In this document: one piece after another, positions 9,010 through 21,245 of the stretch
Position numbering within the stretch: the first letter of the stretch is position 1
Layout of the letters: the number at the start of each line of letters is the position of its first letter
Source of the DNA: Verrucomicrobiales bacterium
GTDB taxonomy: Bacteria > Verrucomicrobiota > Verrucomicrobiia > Limisphaerales > UBA9464
Reading direction: 5' to 3'
NCBI GenBank assembly: GCA_027488845.1
Contig: JAIYBC010000057.1
Span: 1 to 64,000 of the forward strand
DNA: 64,000 nucleotides
Notes under the pieces: model-generated
Database searches by the model: none
The model's input: only the letters and a program-made list of their open reading frames with translations
What the model was told of the DNA's origin: nothing
Position numbers and translations under genes: made by a program

Positions 9010-9789
9010 TCAGCCGAGGAACGCGGTGAGGGGGCTGGTGGCGCTGGCCGTGGGGGAGGCGTCGGCCAAGCCCAGCTCAAACGCGGTCCGGCCGCACTCC
9101 ACGGCCTGGCGGAAGGCGCCGGCCATGCGGTCCGGGTCGGAGGCGACGGCGATGGCGGTGTTCACGAGCACGGCATCCGCGCCCAGCTCCATGGCCTCGG
9201 CCGCGTGGCTCGGGGCGCCGATGCCGGCGTCCACCACCACCGGGACGGTCGCCTGCTCGATGATGATCCGGATCTGGTCGCGGGTCTGGATGCCGCGGTT
9301 CGACCCGATGGGGGCGCCGAGGGGCATCACCGTCGCCGTGCCGATCTCCTGGAGACGTTTGGCGAGGACCGGGTCCGCGTTGATGTAGGGGAGGACGACG
9401 AAGCCCTCGGCGACGAGCTGTTCGGCGGCCTTGAAGGTCTCGATCGGATCGGGGAGCAGGTAGCGGGGGTCCGGATGGATCTCGAGCTTCACCCATTTCG
9501 GCAGGCCGGCCGCGGCGGCGAGGCGGGCCAACCGCACCGCCTCGGCGGCGTTCATCGCGCCGCTGGTGTTGGGGAGGATCAGGTACTTCGCCGGATCGAT
9601 GAACTCGAGGATGTTGGCGAAGGGATCCTTCCGACCGGAAAGGTCCGCGCGGCGGAGGGCCACCGTGACCATCGAGGTGCCGCTGGCCTCCAGCGCGGAA
9701 CGCATCGCCTCGGGCGAGGCGAACTTCCCGGTACCGACGAAGAGCCGGGAGGCGAACGTGCGTCCGGCGATGGTCAACGGCTTCGACAT
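9010..9789 (-). CDS. thiG: Thiazole synthase
   Basis: The 259-residue TIM-barrel enzyme builds the thiazole phosphate moiety of thiamine from 1-deoxy-D-xylulose 5-phosphate, dehydroglycine and ThiS thiocarboxylate. It opens with [18 protein letters not shown]. It contains [23 protein letters not shown], and [14 protein letters not shown], whose lysine is the Schiff-base residue of the family. It ends with [28 protein letters not shown]. All are classic ThiG blocks and length is normal. ATG 9789 is the only start that fits; residues upstream in frame are antisense-type low complexity. It lies 86 nt after metH and 28 nt before sufE, co-directional with both. thiS, thiF and thiH/thiO are not in this window. 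Confidence 0.95.
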   Translation of the reverse strand: MSKPLTIAGRTFASRLFVGTGKFASPEAMRSALEASGTSMVTVALRRADLSGRKDPFANILEFIDPAKYLILPNTSGAMNAAEAVRLARLAAAAGLPKWVKLEIHPDPRYLLPDPIETFKAAEQLVAEGFVVLPYINADPVLAKRLQEIGTATVMPLGAPIGSNRGIQTRDQIRIIIEQATVPVVVDAGIGAPSHAAEAMELGADAVLVNTAIAVASDPDRMAGAFRQAVECGRTAFELGLADASPTASATSPLTAFLG

Positions 9790-9875
9790 GAGCGGTGGAA
9801 ACTGGCGGCAAGGCACCCGTTTGTCGAGACGCCCCGCCCGCCGGCGCCCCTTGGGGCCAGCCAGCCGGATCCCGC

Positions 9876-13730
<3,855 letters not shown>

Positions 13731-13819
13731 GTCCGAAGGTTATCGGGTTCCAAACCCTGTTTCCAATAGATAAATCAACGCATCCTGATTTGAGGATATG
13801 AACCTACTGCCTGGACTGC

Positions 13820-14389
13820 ATGTGTTTCCGCTGGAGTCGATACGGGGAGGTGGTGGACGTTCCGGCCAATTCACCCCTCCGTCACATGGTCGTCACATGC
13901 CCGTTCGACCCTGGTGATGTGAAAGAGCCGTCCATCAGAGCCGAGTCGGATTTCCCGGCGGTCCCGCAGGACTTGGCCGAATGGATCGGTGCGGTGCGTT
14001 TGATGCAGCTGACCTTGGAGGCCACCGAGGGCGTACGGGTGGATTCGGACCGATTTGCGACGGGGCGCCCGGGCGAGGTCGTTCCGACTCGCATGCTCTT
14101 CTCGCTGCTGGCGTACGCCTATTCCCGAGGCATCTACGCCTCCCAGGACGTCGAGGACGCCGTCGGGCGGTTGGCCGATTTCCGGTATCTGGCCTCCGGC
14201 GATGTCCCGAACCTTTCCGTCCTCCGTCGTTTCCGTCGCGAGAACTGGACCGAACTGCTGGGCGTGCTCACGCGGCTCCTGGTGGCCGTGGTCGACATCC
14301 AGACGCCGGGCAGCCGGGCCGCGGCCGAACTGGAGGCCGAGGATCGACTGGTGGCTGCCGTCCAGGCGGACAGTCTTGCCGCCGAGTGA
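13820..14389 (+). CDS. Stand-alone DUF772 (transposase N-terminal-like) protein
   Basis: The 189-residue protein resembles only the N-terminal DUF772 domain of IS5/IS1182-type transposases: GRPGEVVPTRMLFSLLAYAY, SRGIYASQDVEDAVGR, FRYLASG, and PNLSVLRRFRREN correspond to the family's 'GRP..P..ml..lllYgy..g..Ssr.lee......fr.l.g...pd..ti.rFR' pattern. No DDE catalytic domain follows: 202 nt of non-coding sequence separates it from a convergent gene, and I see no terminal inverted repeats. It is either a transposase remnant or a repurposed DNA-binding domain; the intact, ungapped frame favours the latter only weakly. The start is uncertain (ATG 13820 or ATG 13886). It is divergent from metH. Confidence 0.6.
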   Translation: MCFRWSRYGEVVDVPANSPLRHMVVTCPFDPGDVKEPSIRAESDFPAVPQDLAEWIGAVRLMQLTLEATEGVRVDSDRFATGRPGEVVPTRMLFSLLAYAYSRGIYASQDVEDAVGRLADFRYLASGDVPNLSVLRRFRRENWTELLGVLTRLLVAVVDIQTPGSRAAAELEAEDRLVAAVQADSLAAE

Positions 14390-14591
14390 GCTGAGACCGC
14401 GAAGCGGGGCTCGGAAGACACTTCCGGCGGAGCACCGAGCAGCGGCTGCCGATTCCCAATCCGATTTCGATTCCGGTCCCTCCTTGCCGCATTGCGTTGT
14501 CGCGTGGGCTCCGTCTCCGTTCCCGTTCAACCAATCCGGCCGAGGCCGGGTCCGGCCCACGCGTGTCGGAAGGGCGGCCGGGAAGGCGGCC

Positions 14592-15365
14592 TCAACGGGG
14601 CCGGTGTGGGAAGCTGGAGGTCGCCGGCAGCTTGGGGTTGGCTTCCGCGATGAGATCCACGAGGCCCCGGTGGTAGGCGAACCAGTATGCCATGCCGGAC
14701 AACGCGGTCATCCCCGCCGGCAGCGCCAGCACCATCGGGCCGAGGCGTCGGTCGCCCCAGGCGCCCAGCAGGCCGCCGACCCCGAACGAGCCGAGCAGCG
14801 TGACGAGGAAACCGAGTTTCCAGCGGTCCACCGCCCCGTGGCGGATCCAATGGCCGAGCATGACGCCGATGTCGGTGACCGTACCGGTGACGTGGGTGGT
14901 CCGGATGAGGAATCCGCAGTAGCTGCTGGCCATGGCGTTCTGGAGTCCAAGCGCGGCCGCGGCGAGGGGCAGCGCCCACTTCGAGCCGATCGCCAGAAGC
15001 CACGTCGACAGGGCCAGGAGGAAGCCTTCCGCCATCAAGGCGGTTCCGTAGCTGCGTCCCGGGACGAGGCGTGACGCCCCGATGAGCACCCCGCTCGCGA
15101 GGGCGCCGAGCAGGAAGCCGACGAAGATCAGCGAGGTCGAGGCGGCATCGCCCCAGGCGGACCGGGCGAGGTCGAGTCCGAGATGGGAAACCGCGCCGCT
15201 CATGTGGCTGACCGGGGCGTGGAAGAAGCCGAGTCCGACGGCGTTGACGAAACCCGCGTTGCCGGCGAGCAGCATGGCGCCGGGCACGAGGAAGCGGACG
15301 CCGCCGATGTTGGCCTGGGGACTGAGGACCGACGCGCCCTGGTAGCTCACCGGTGCAGCCTGCAT
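14592..15365 (-). CDS. YoaK/DUF1275-family membrane protein
   Basis: The 257-residue protein has about six hydrophobic segments and the conserved DUF1275 elements. LLAGNAGFVNAVGLGFFHAPVSHMSGAVSHLG corresponds to the 'aG..DavgyL.....fvshmTGN' block in the first half. GLQNAMASSYCGFLIRTTHVTGTVTDIGVMLG is the second-half block. Members are poorly characterised inner-membrane proteins, sometimes proposed as transporters. ATG 15365 is preferred; an upstream in-frame extension reads into the promoter of the divergent WD40 gene and is proline-rich. The gene is convergent with the DUF772 gene and divergent from the WD40 gene (94-nt shared upstream region). Confidence 0.85.
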   Translation of the reverse strand: MQAAPVSYQGASVLSPQANIGGVRFLVPGAMLLAGNAGFVNAVGLGFFHAPVSHMSGAVSHLGLDLARSAWGDAASTSLIFVGFLLGALASGVLIGASRLVPGRSYGTALMAEGFLLALSTWLLAIGSKWALPLAAAALGLQNAMASSYCGFLIRTTHVTGTVTDIGVMLGHWIRHGAVDRWKLGFLVTLLGSFGVGGLLGAWGDRRLGPMVLALPAGMTALSGMAYWFAYHRGLVDLIAEANPKLPATSSFPHRPR

Positions 15366-15459
15366 CCAAGGAAGCGCCTGTGGAAAGCCCGGTTCATGCC
15401 CAAGCGGGTCAAGAATCGGGCTGGAACCCGGAAGCCGGGTTGTCGATGTTCGTCCGACC

Positions 15460-16491
15460 GTGCCGCCGTTTTCCGCCCCGCTTCGCAATGCCGACTGGAT
15501 CCTCGACCTCGATGAACCGGTGTCGGCCGTCTCCGTTGCACCCGACGGTTCCCGCGCCGCCGCGCTGACCATCGAGGGTCACGTCGTCGTGGTGGAGCTG
15601 GCCACCGGACGCCGACTCCACTCGGTCCGTGCCCACGAGGGCGGCGGGTTCCGCCTTGCGTGGCATCCCCGCGAAGACCGCTTCGCGACCTCGGGACAGG
15701 ATGGCCTTGTCCGGATCTGGGATGGGGTCGAGGTCCGCGAGACCGAACGTTTCCAGGCCGGGGCCGCGTGGGTCGAGCAGTTGGCCTGGTCGCCGGATGG
15801 CTCCGTGTTGGCCGCGGGCGCCGGCAAAGGTGTCGTCCTCTGGCGGCCCCAAGGCGGAATTTTCCACAAGTTCCTGGAACACCGCAGCACCGTCGCGGCC
15901 TTGGCGTGGTGGCGTGATGGCCGCCGCCTCGCCGCCGCCTGCTACGGGGGGGTCTCGGTCTACGATCCCGTCGCAGGCGACCTGCTCGAGGTCCTTCCCT
16001 GGAAGACCAGCCTCCTGTCCTTGGCGGTCTCGCCGGATCACCGGTGGGTGGTGGCGGGCACGCAGGAGATGAGTGTGCAGATCTGGCCGTTGCCGTTCGT
16101 GGAGGGCGAGGAGTTGGCCATGTCTGGATACGCGGCGAAGGTCCGAGACCTCTCCTGGCACCATTCCGGACGCTACCTCGCCACCGGAGGCGGCGAGGAG
16201 ATCATGGTCTGGGACTGCGGCGGACGTGGGCCCGCGGGAAGCACGCCCCGGATCCTCGAAGGCCACCTCGGACGAGTCTCCGCGTTGGCCTACCAAAGCC
16301 GTGGGCACGTCTTGGCGAGCGGCGGGCAGGACGGACTGATCTTCTTCTGGAACGCCGGGAAGAGTTCGCAGGCCTTGCGTCAGATCCGCCTGACCGGGGC
16401 GGTCACCGCGCTGGCGTGGACGCCGGACGACCTCAAGGTGCTGGCCGGAACCCAGGACGGCCGTCTCGCCCTGGCCTCGACGCCGGTTTGA
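15460..16491 (+). CDS. WD40-repeat beta-propeller protein
   Basis: The 343-residue protein consists almost entirely of WD40 blades. Recognisable repeats include FRLAWHPREDRFATSGQDGLVRIWD, VEQLAWSPDGSVLAAGAGKGVVLWR, SLAVSPDHRWVVAGTQEMSVQIW, VRDLSWHHSGRYLATGGGEEIMVWD and VSALAYQSRGHVLASGGQDG (each quoted only in part of its blade), giving about seven blades and one closed propeller. There is no signal peptide and no enzymatic domain, so it is likely a cytoplasmic scaffold whose partner is unknown. The start is GTG 15460; no ATG precedes the first blade in frame. It ends 24 nt before an octanucleotide tandem array in the ppc upstream region. Confidence 0.85.
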   Translation: MPPFSAPLRNADWILDLDEPVSAVSVAPDGSRAAALTIEGHVVVVELATGRRLHSVRAHEGGGFRLAWHPREDRFATSGQDGLVRIWDGVEVRETERFQAGAAWVEQLAWSPDGSVLAAGAGKGVVLWRPQGGIFHKFLEHRSTVAALAWWRDGRRLAAACYGGVSVYDPVAGDLLEVLPWKTSLLSLAVSPDHRWVVAGTQEMSVQIWPLPFVEGEELAMSGYAAKVRDLSWHHSGRYLATGGGEEIMVWDCGGRGPAGSTPRILEGHLGRVSALAYQSRGHVLASGGQDGLIFFWNAGKSSQALRQIRLTGAVTALAWTPDDLKVLAGTQDGRLALASTPV

Positions 16492-16515
16492 GGGGTGGGT
16501 GGCTGGGGGGAAGGG

Positions 16516-16595
16516 TTGAAAGGTTGAAAGGTTGAAAGGTTGAAAGGTTGAAAGGTTGAAAGGTTGAAAGGTTGAAAGGTTGAAAGGTTGAAAGG
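16516..16595. repeat. Octanucleotide tandem array, ten perfect copies of TTGAAAGG
   Basis: Ten uninterrupted copies of the 8-bp unit TTGAAAGG were counted directly, beginning 25 nt after the WD40 stop codon and about 130 nt before ppc. The unit is too short, and spacers are absent, so it is not CRISPR. A related array in opposite orientation follows at 16613-16668. Perfect copies suggest recent slippage. Confidence 0.97.
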
Positions 16596-16612
16596 GATGC
16601 CATCTCCGCCCC

Positions 16613-16668
16613 CTTCAGCCCTTCAGCCCTTCAACGCTTCAACGCTTCAACGCTTCAACGCTTCAACC
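16613..16668. repeat. Second octanucleotide array, CTTCAACG type, inverted relative to the first
   Basis: Seven 8-bp units in tandem: two CTTCAGCC, four CTTCAACG and one CTTCAACC. Read on the opposite strand the unit is CGTTGAAG, six of eight positions the same as GGTTGAAA of the neighbouring array. The two arrays therefore form an imperfect inverted pair, 17 nt apart, able to fold into a long hairpin. The array ends 58 nt before the ppc start codon. Confidence 0.95.
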
Positions 16669-16726
16669 TCCCCCCAAGAGTTGAGCTTTTCCCGGAAGGC
16701 TTCACCGTTCCGGCGGGCCTAGGCCC

Positions 16727-19522
16727 ATGGACATGACCCCTCCAGCCATCGACACCCCTTCCATGCCCGCTCCCGACTACGTTGATCTTGGATTCCGCCG
16801 CATCGAGCGGGACATCCGGGAGTTGTCCTGCTGCCTGGCGACCGTCCTCGGCGAGTTGGGCGAGGAAGGGCTCGCGGAATGGCTTCCATGGCGGGGTGGA
16901 GCAGGAACCCTCCCGACGGGGCCGTTGCCGCGTCGTCTTGGGTTGGCGTACTCGGTGGCCTTCCAGCTGTTGAACATGGTCGAGGAATCGGTCGCGGCGG
17001 AGATGCGGATCCTCCGGGAACGGTCGGAGGGACCCGCTGCCGAGCGTGGGCTCTGGGCGGCTCAGCTCTCCGAGATCCGGGAAGGCGGGCAGACGGCCTC
17101 CTCCGTCGCCGCGGCCCTGCGGCGTGTGGAAGTCGAGCCGGTGCTCACCGCCCATCCCACCGAGGCGAAGCGGCTGTCCGTGCTCGAACAGCATCGGGCG
17201 ATGACCGGCCTGGTGGAACGGTTGTCCTCGGACCAATCGCCGGCCCGGCGCGCCGAGCTGCTCTCCGAGATCCGTGCGGCGCTGGAGCGTCTCTGGCGCA
17301 CCGGGGAGATCCTGCTCCAGAAGCCCACGGTCACGGACGAACGCCGCAACGTGCTCCACTACCTGCGGGATGTGTTCCCGGTGGTGCTGTCCGGTCTCGA
17401 CGCGCGGCTGCGGTCGGCCTGGGAGTCCGCGGGCTTCGACCCCTCGTTCCTCCGGGATCCGCAGGCGTTGCCGCGGCTCCGCTTCGGCACCTGGGTCGGC
17501 GGCGACCGCGACGGACATCCGGGCGTCACGGCCGAGGTGACCGCGGAGACGTTGGAACGTCTCCGGGCCAATGCGCTGGAGGTGATGCACCGGCGGCTCA
17601 CGGAACTGGCGGAGCGCCTTCCGTTGTCCGAATGGATCCAACCCGCGCCCCGGTCGCTCTCGGAGCTGCGGGAACGCTGTGTCGCGGCGCTGGGCACCGA
17701 GGCGGCCGCGGTGCTGGAGCTGCATCCGGGCGAACCGTGGCGCCAGTGCGTGGAGCTGATGCTGGCCCGGCTTCCCGTCGAGGTTTCCCCGGGGCAGTTG
17801 GCCCGCATCCACGAAGGTTCCGGACGCTACTCCGAGGCGAGGGAACTGGCGGCCGACCTCGGCTCGCTCCATGCGTCCCTCGTGGAGGCCGGCGCCGCAC
17901 GCCTGGCCGACCACGACGTCGGCCCGGTGCGCCGGACGCTGGACGTCTTCGGCTTCCACCTCGCAAGGCTCGATGTCCGGCAGAACTCCGCCTTCCATGT
18001 CCGCGCGTTGTCGCAGCTGATGTCGGCCGCGGGCATCGACGGTTCCCAATGGGAGGACTGGTCCGAGCCCGAGCGGCTCCGTTTCCTCGAGCGCGAGCTG
18101 CGGTCGCCGCGGCCGTTCCTGCATCCGAGCGCCTCCGCCGGTCCCGAGGCGGACGCGGTCCTCCAGAGCCACCGGGTGCTGGCCCAGCACATCGGACGCC
18201 ATGGGGCGGACGGGGTCGGCGCACTGATCGTGAGCATGACGCGGCGGGTGTCGGACCTGCTGGTGGTGTACGTGCTGGCGAGGGAGGCGGGACTCCTCCG
18301 CATGTATCCGGAGGGCATGGTCTGCCTTCTGCCGGTGGTGCCGCTGTTCGAGACCGCGGACGACCTGGAGCGCGGGCCCGACATCCTGCGCACGTTCCTC
18401 GAGTTCCCGGTCACGCGGCAGAGCCTGGCCTTCCACGCGAGGCGCGACGGCCGGCCGGGCGACCTGGTCCAGCAGGTGATGGTCGGCTACTCCGACTCCA
18501 ACAAGGATGCGGGCATCCTCGCGAGCCAATGGGCGTTGCAGAAGGCCCAGGTGCGGCTCTCGCGGACCGGCACCGAGTCCGGGGTGCGGATCCAGTTCTT
18601 CCACGGACGCGGCGGCACGGTGAGCCGTGGAGCGGGACCGACGCACCGGTTCCTCGAGGCGTTGCCCCACGGCTCGTTGACCGGGGCGATCCGGCTGACC
18701 GAACAGGGCGAGACCATCGCCCAGAAGTACGGCAACCCGGAGACCGCCGCCTACAACCTGGAACTGCTCCTCGCCGGGGTGGCGACGGCGACCCTGCACT
18801 CGCCGGACGCCGACGGGGCACCGCATCCGCTCGCGCCTCTGGTGGAAAGGATGGCCGGCGTCTCGATGCAGGCCTACCGGCGCCTGCTGGAAGCGGACGG
18901 CTTCCTCCAGTTCCACCGCCAGGCGACGCCGATGGATGCGCTCGAGAGCGCCCGGATCGGCTCACGGCCGTCGCGTCGTACCGGGGCCGCGACGCTGGCG
19001 GATCTCCGGGCGATCCCCTGGGTGTTCTCGTGGACCCAGGCGCGGTTCTACCTCACGGGCTGGTACGGCGTCGGCTCGGCGTTGGAGTCGCTCGGCGCCG
19101 GCGAGTTCGACGCCTTGGCCTCGCACCTCCGTCGCTGGCCGTTCCTCCACTACGTCGTGACCAACGTCGAGACCTCGCTCGCCAGCTCGGACCCGATGCT
19201 CATGCGGGAGTACGCGGCGCTCGTCGAGGACGTGGCGGTGCGGGAGAGGATCTTCGGGATGATCGAGGCGGAATGGCTTCGGACCCGCATGGCGCTCGAC
19301 CGTCTGCGGGGCGCGGCGATGACGGAGCGGCGTCCCCGCTTCGCCCGGACGTTGGGCCTCCGCACCGAGGCGCTCCGGGTGCTGCACCGGCAGCAGATCG
19401 CACTGCTGTCGGAGTGGCGTGGGCTGTCCGCGCGGGGTGAAGCCGCCGGGGCGGACGCGATGCTTCCGGACGTGCTGCTGTCGATCAACGCCATCGCCAG
19501 CGGCCTGCGCACGACCGGCTGA
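16727..19522 (+). CDS. ppc: Phosphoenolpyruvate carboxylase
   Basis: The 931-residue enzyme adds bicarbonate to phosphoenolpyruvate to make oxaloacetate, an anaplerotic step. Diagnostic blocks are VEPVLTAHPTEAKR with the catalytic histidine, GGDRDGHPGVT, MVGYSDSNKDAGILAS, FFHGRGGTVSRGAGPTH with the loop arginine, and GSRPSRRTG followed by LRAIPWVFSWTQARF near the C-terminus. Length agrees with bacterial PEPC (about 880-960). ATG 16727 is the first start, and a second ATG (MTPP) lies two codons downstream. No neighbouring gene belongs to the same pathway. Its upstream region is unusual in holding two octamer arrays, which could affect transcription. The C-terminal GLRTTG departs from the common '...MRNTG' end but keeps the last two residues. 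Confidence 0.97.
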   Translation: MDMTPPAIDTPSMPAPDYVDLGFRRIERDIRELSCCLATVLGELGEEGLAEWLPWRGGAGTLPTGPLPRRLGLAYSVAFQLLNMVEESVAAEMRILRERSEGPAAERGLWAAQLSEIREGGQTASSVAAALRRVEVEPVLTAHPTEAKRLSVLEQHRAMTGLVERLSSDQSPARRAELLSEIRAALERLWRTGEILLQKPTVTDERRNVLHYLRDVFPVVLSGLDARLRSAWESAGFDPSFLRDPQALPRLRFGTWVGGDRDGHPGVTAEVTAETLERLRANALEVMHRRLTELAERLPLSEWIQPAPRSLSELRERCVAALGTEAAAVLELHPGEPWRQCVELMLARLPVEVSPGQLARIHEGSGRYSEARELAADLGSLHASLVEAGAARLADHDVGPVRRTLDVFGFHLARLDVRQNSAFHVRALSQLMSAAGIDGSQWEDWSEPERLRFLERELRSPRPFLHPSASAGPEADAVLQSHRVLAQHIGRHGADGVGALIVSMTRRVSDLLVVYVLAREAGLLRMYPEGMVCLLPVVPLFETADDLERGPDILRTFLEFPVTRQSLAFHARRDGRPGDLVQQVMVGYSDSNKDAGILASQWALQKAQVRLSRTGTESGVRIQFFHGRGGTVSRGAGPTHRFLEALPHGSLTGAIRLTEQGETIAQKYGNPETAAYNLELLLAGVATATLHSPDADGAPHPLAPLVERMAGVSMQAYRRLLEADGFLQFHRQATPMDALESARIGSRPSRRTGAATLADLRAIPWVFSWTQARFYLTGWYGVGSALESLGAGEFDALASHLRRWPFLHYVVTNVETSLASSDPMLMREYAALVEDVAVRERIFGMIEAEWLRTRMALDRLRGAAMTERRPRFARTLGLRTEALRVLHRQQIALLSEWRGLSARGEAAGADAMLPDVLLSINAIASGLRTTG

Positions 19523-19543
19523 TCTCCTATCTGCGGAGGGAAG

Positions 19544-19684
19544 CTCACCAAAGGCGCCAAGTCGCGAAGCGGAGGAGAGGGTGCCTGCTCGATGGGCTTG
19601 GCGGAGAGCGCCGTTTCCTTTTCCGCGTGACCCCTTTCCCCCGGATCCAGTTCTCCCTTGGCGGCTTCGCTCCTTGGCGTGAGA
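19544..19684. repeat. Short intergenic inverted-repeat element (CTCAC...CGCCAAG arms)
   Basis: The left arm (19544-19580) reads CTCACCAAAGGCGCCAAG then continues with CGAAGCGGAGG. The right arm (19651-19684) is its imperfect reverse complement and ends CTTGGCGTGAG. The element fills the gap between the convergent ppc and methyltransferase genes. Similar elements lie at 47830-47920 and 59065-59202, and a single arm at 40569-40615. Confidence 0.75.
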
Positions 19685-19715
19685 CCCTCGGGCTCTTCCG
19701 CGTGAGGTCCCCGCC

Positions 19716-20459
19716 TCAGCGTTCCTCGGACTTGCGGAAGACGAGGATGTGCTGCCGCGGGAGGACGGCGAGATTGGTCACGAACGTCAGCGGCTGGAGG
19801 GCCAGCTCCTGACGGACCTGCGCCTCGGTCATCTTGTGCAGCGGCTTGATCGGAACCCACTTCTCCTCGCCGCGGTACTCCACGAGCACCAACCGGCCAC
19901 CGGGACGGAGCGAGCGCGTCATCGCCGCCGCCATCTCGAGCGGGTGGTCGCACTCGTGGTACACGTCGACCAGGATGATCAGGTCCAGCGCCGCCTCGGG
20001 CAGCTTCGGATCGGTGACTTCGCCAAGGACCGGCGTGACGTTGGTCACGCCCCGGGCTGCTACGTTGGTCCGGAGGATCGTCAGCATCTCGGGCTGGATG
20101 TCGTTGGCGTAGACGTGGCCGGTGGGGCCGACCGCCTTGGCGAGGCGCCAGGTGAGGTAGCCGCTGCCGGCGCCGACGTCCCCGACGTGGTTGCCCGGCT
20201 TGAGGTCCAGTGCGGCGACGAGGCGTGTCGGTTCCTCCTCGGTCTCCCGTTCCTCGCGTTCCAGCCACGGAGCCCCCTGATGGGACATGAAGTGGGCGAT
20301 CTCGCGTCCGAGGAACCATTTTCCGATGCCGTCGTAGGAGCCCGGCCGGAATTCGTAGAGGGGCTTGGGCGTCGGCTTGGGCGTCGGGGAATCCGCTCCG
20401 ACGCCGTCGGAGACCACGGCGGGAAGCAGGAGCAGGAGCGGAAGCGGCAGGCGTTTCAT
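19716..20459 (-). CDS. Class I SAM-dependent methyltransferase with an N-terminal signal peptide
   Basis: The 247-residue protein starts with a strongly hydrophobic leader (KRLPLPLLLLLPAVV) and a PTPKPTPKP linker, predicting export, then a Rossmann methyltransferase domain. VGDVGAGSGYLTWRLA is motif I, YANDIQPEMLTIL motif II, and LDLIILVDVYHECDHP then LRPGGRLVLVEYRGE motifs IV-V. The substrate is unknown. An exported SAM enzyme is odd because SAM is cytosolic; the leader may instead be a membrane anchor. ATG 20459 overlaps the upstream gamma-glutamyl hydrolase stop by 4 nt (ATGA), so the two are translationally coupled. It is the last gene of a six-gene minus-strand series starting at kdsD. 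Confidence 0.85.
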   Translation of the reverse strand: MKRLPLPLLLLLPAVVSDGVGADSPTPKPTPKPLYEFRPGSYDGIGKWFLGREIAHFMSHQGAPWLEREERETEEEPTRLVAALDLKPGNHVGDVGAGSGYLTWRLAKAVGPTGHVYANDIQPEMLTILRTNVAARGVTNVTPVLGEVTDPKLPEAALDLIILVDVYHECDHPLEMAAAMTRSLRPGGRLVLVEYRGEEKWVPIKPLHKMTEAQVRQELALQPLTFVTNLAVLPRQHILVFRKSEER

Positions 20460-21214
20460 GGACGGAAGGACCGGACCGCCCTGATGAAGGCCGCGAAGAA
20501 CCGTGCGGGTTCCGGCGGGCCTTCGGTCAGGCGTTCGGGATGGAACTGGACCGAGGAATACCACGGAAGCAGGTCGCGGTGTTCCGGCCGCAGTTCGGTG
20601 CCCTCGATCACGCCGTCGGGCGCCAGAAGCGTCGCCTGGAGCGGATCGGCGAGCCGGTGGACGGCCTGGTGATGGGTGCTGTTGACCCCGAATCGGGCGC
20701 TCTTCCAGAAGCCGGCCGACGCCGTTCCGGGAACCACCTCGACCTCGTGGACCGTCTCGAAACGGCGATCCATCTGCGCATGTCGGATCTCCCCCGGACG
20801 CTGGGAGGGCAGGTCGGCGTAGAGCGTCCCGCCGAGGGCCACGTTGACGAGCTGATGTCCGCGGCAGATGGCGAGCAGGGGACGCGGGGAGCGGAAGAGG
20901 ACGTCCAGCAGGGTCAGTTCCATCGTGTCCCGGACCGGGCCCGCGCAGTCGCACAGGCCGAGCAGGGCGGGGTCGATTTCGGGCTGGTAGATCCGCGGGT
21001 CGATGTCGTCGCCGCCCGTGAGCATCACGCCGTCCGCCGCCTCGACATACTCGGAGAGGCGGGACCGGTCGGTGGTCAGGGGCATCACCAGCGGCAGTCC
21101 GCCGGCGTCGGCCACGGCGTCGAGGTAGCGGTTGCCGACGCTGATCGAGGGGTCGAGCAGTTCGACGCCCGAGTCCTGCGGGCTCGGGGTGACGAGGATG
21201 AGCGGGCGGCCCAT
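20456..21214 (-). CDS. Class I glutamine amidotransferase-like gamma-glutamyl hydrolase (PuuD type)
   Basis: The 252-residue protein belongs to the peptidase C26 family of gamma-glutamyl-gamma-aminobutyrate hydrolases. It has DGVMLTGGDDIDPRIY, the nucleophile elbow LLAICRGHQLVNVALGGTLY with catalytic Cys, GVNSTHHQAVHRLA, and SSVQFHPERL with the catalytic His and Glu. It has no synthase partner, as expected for free-standing hydrolases that split gamma-glutamyl amides. The exact substrate is unknown; polyamine catabolism genes are absent here, so the PuuD name is not assigned. It lies between a VOC gene (31-nt gap) and an overlapping methyltransferase gene. Confidence 0.88.
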   Translation of the reverse strand: MGRPLILVTPSPQDSGVELLDPSISVGNRYLDAVADAGGLPLVMPLTTDRSRLSEYVEAADGVMLTGGDDIDPRIYQPEIDPALLGLCDCAGPVRDTMELTLLDVLFRSPRPLLAICRGHQLVNVALGGTLYADLPSQRPGEIRHAQMDRRFETVHEVEVVPGTASAGFWKSARFGVNSTHHQAVHRLADPLQATLLAPDGVIEGTELRPEHRDLLPWYSSVQFHPERLTEGPPEPARFFAAFIRAVRSFRP

Positions 21215-21245
21215 GCGGGGAAACTGGTCCCGCCGGGCGGAGGCA

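Noticed and set aside
13731-13819. Cobalamin or SAM riboswitch upstream of metH
   Set aside because: Only 89 nt separate metH from the divergent gene, and a short CATCCT/AGGAT hairpin is all that is visible; the conserved B12 or SAM boxes are missing.
13820-14389. A complete IS5/IS1182 insertion sequence
   Set aside because: No DDE domain, no terminal inverted repeats and no target duplication were seen.
16516-16668. CRISPR array
   Set aside because: Units are 8 bp with no spacers and no cas genes are present.
16655-18916. Long open frame antisense to ppc and its upstream octamer repeats
   Set aside because: Opposite to a complete ppc with all diagnostic motifs; Arg/His/Gly-rich composition typical of shadows.
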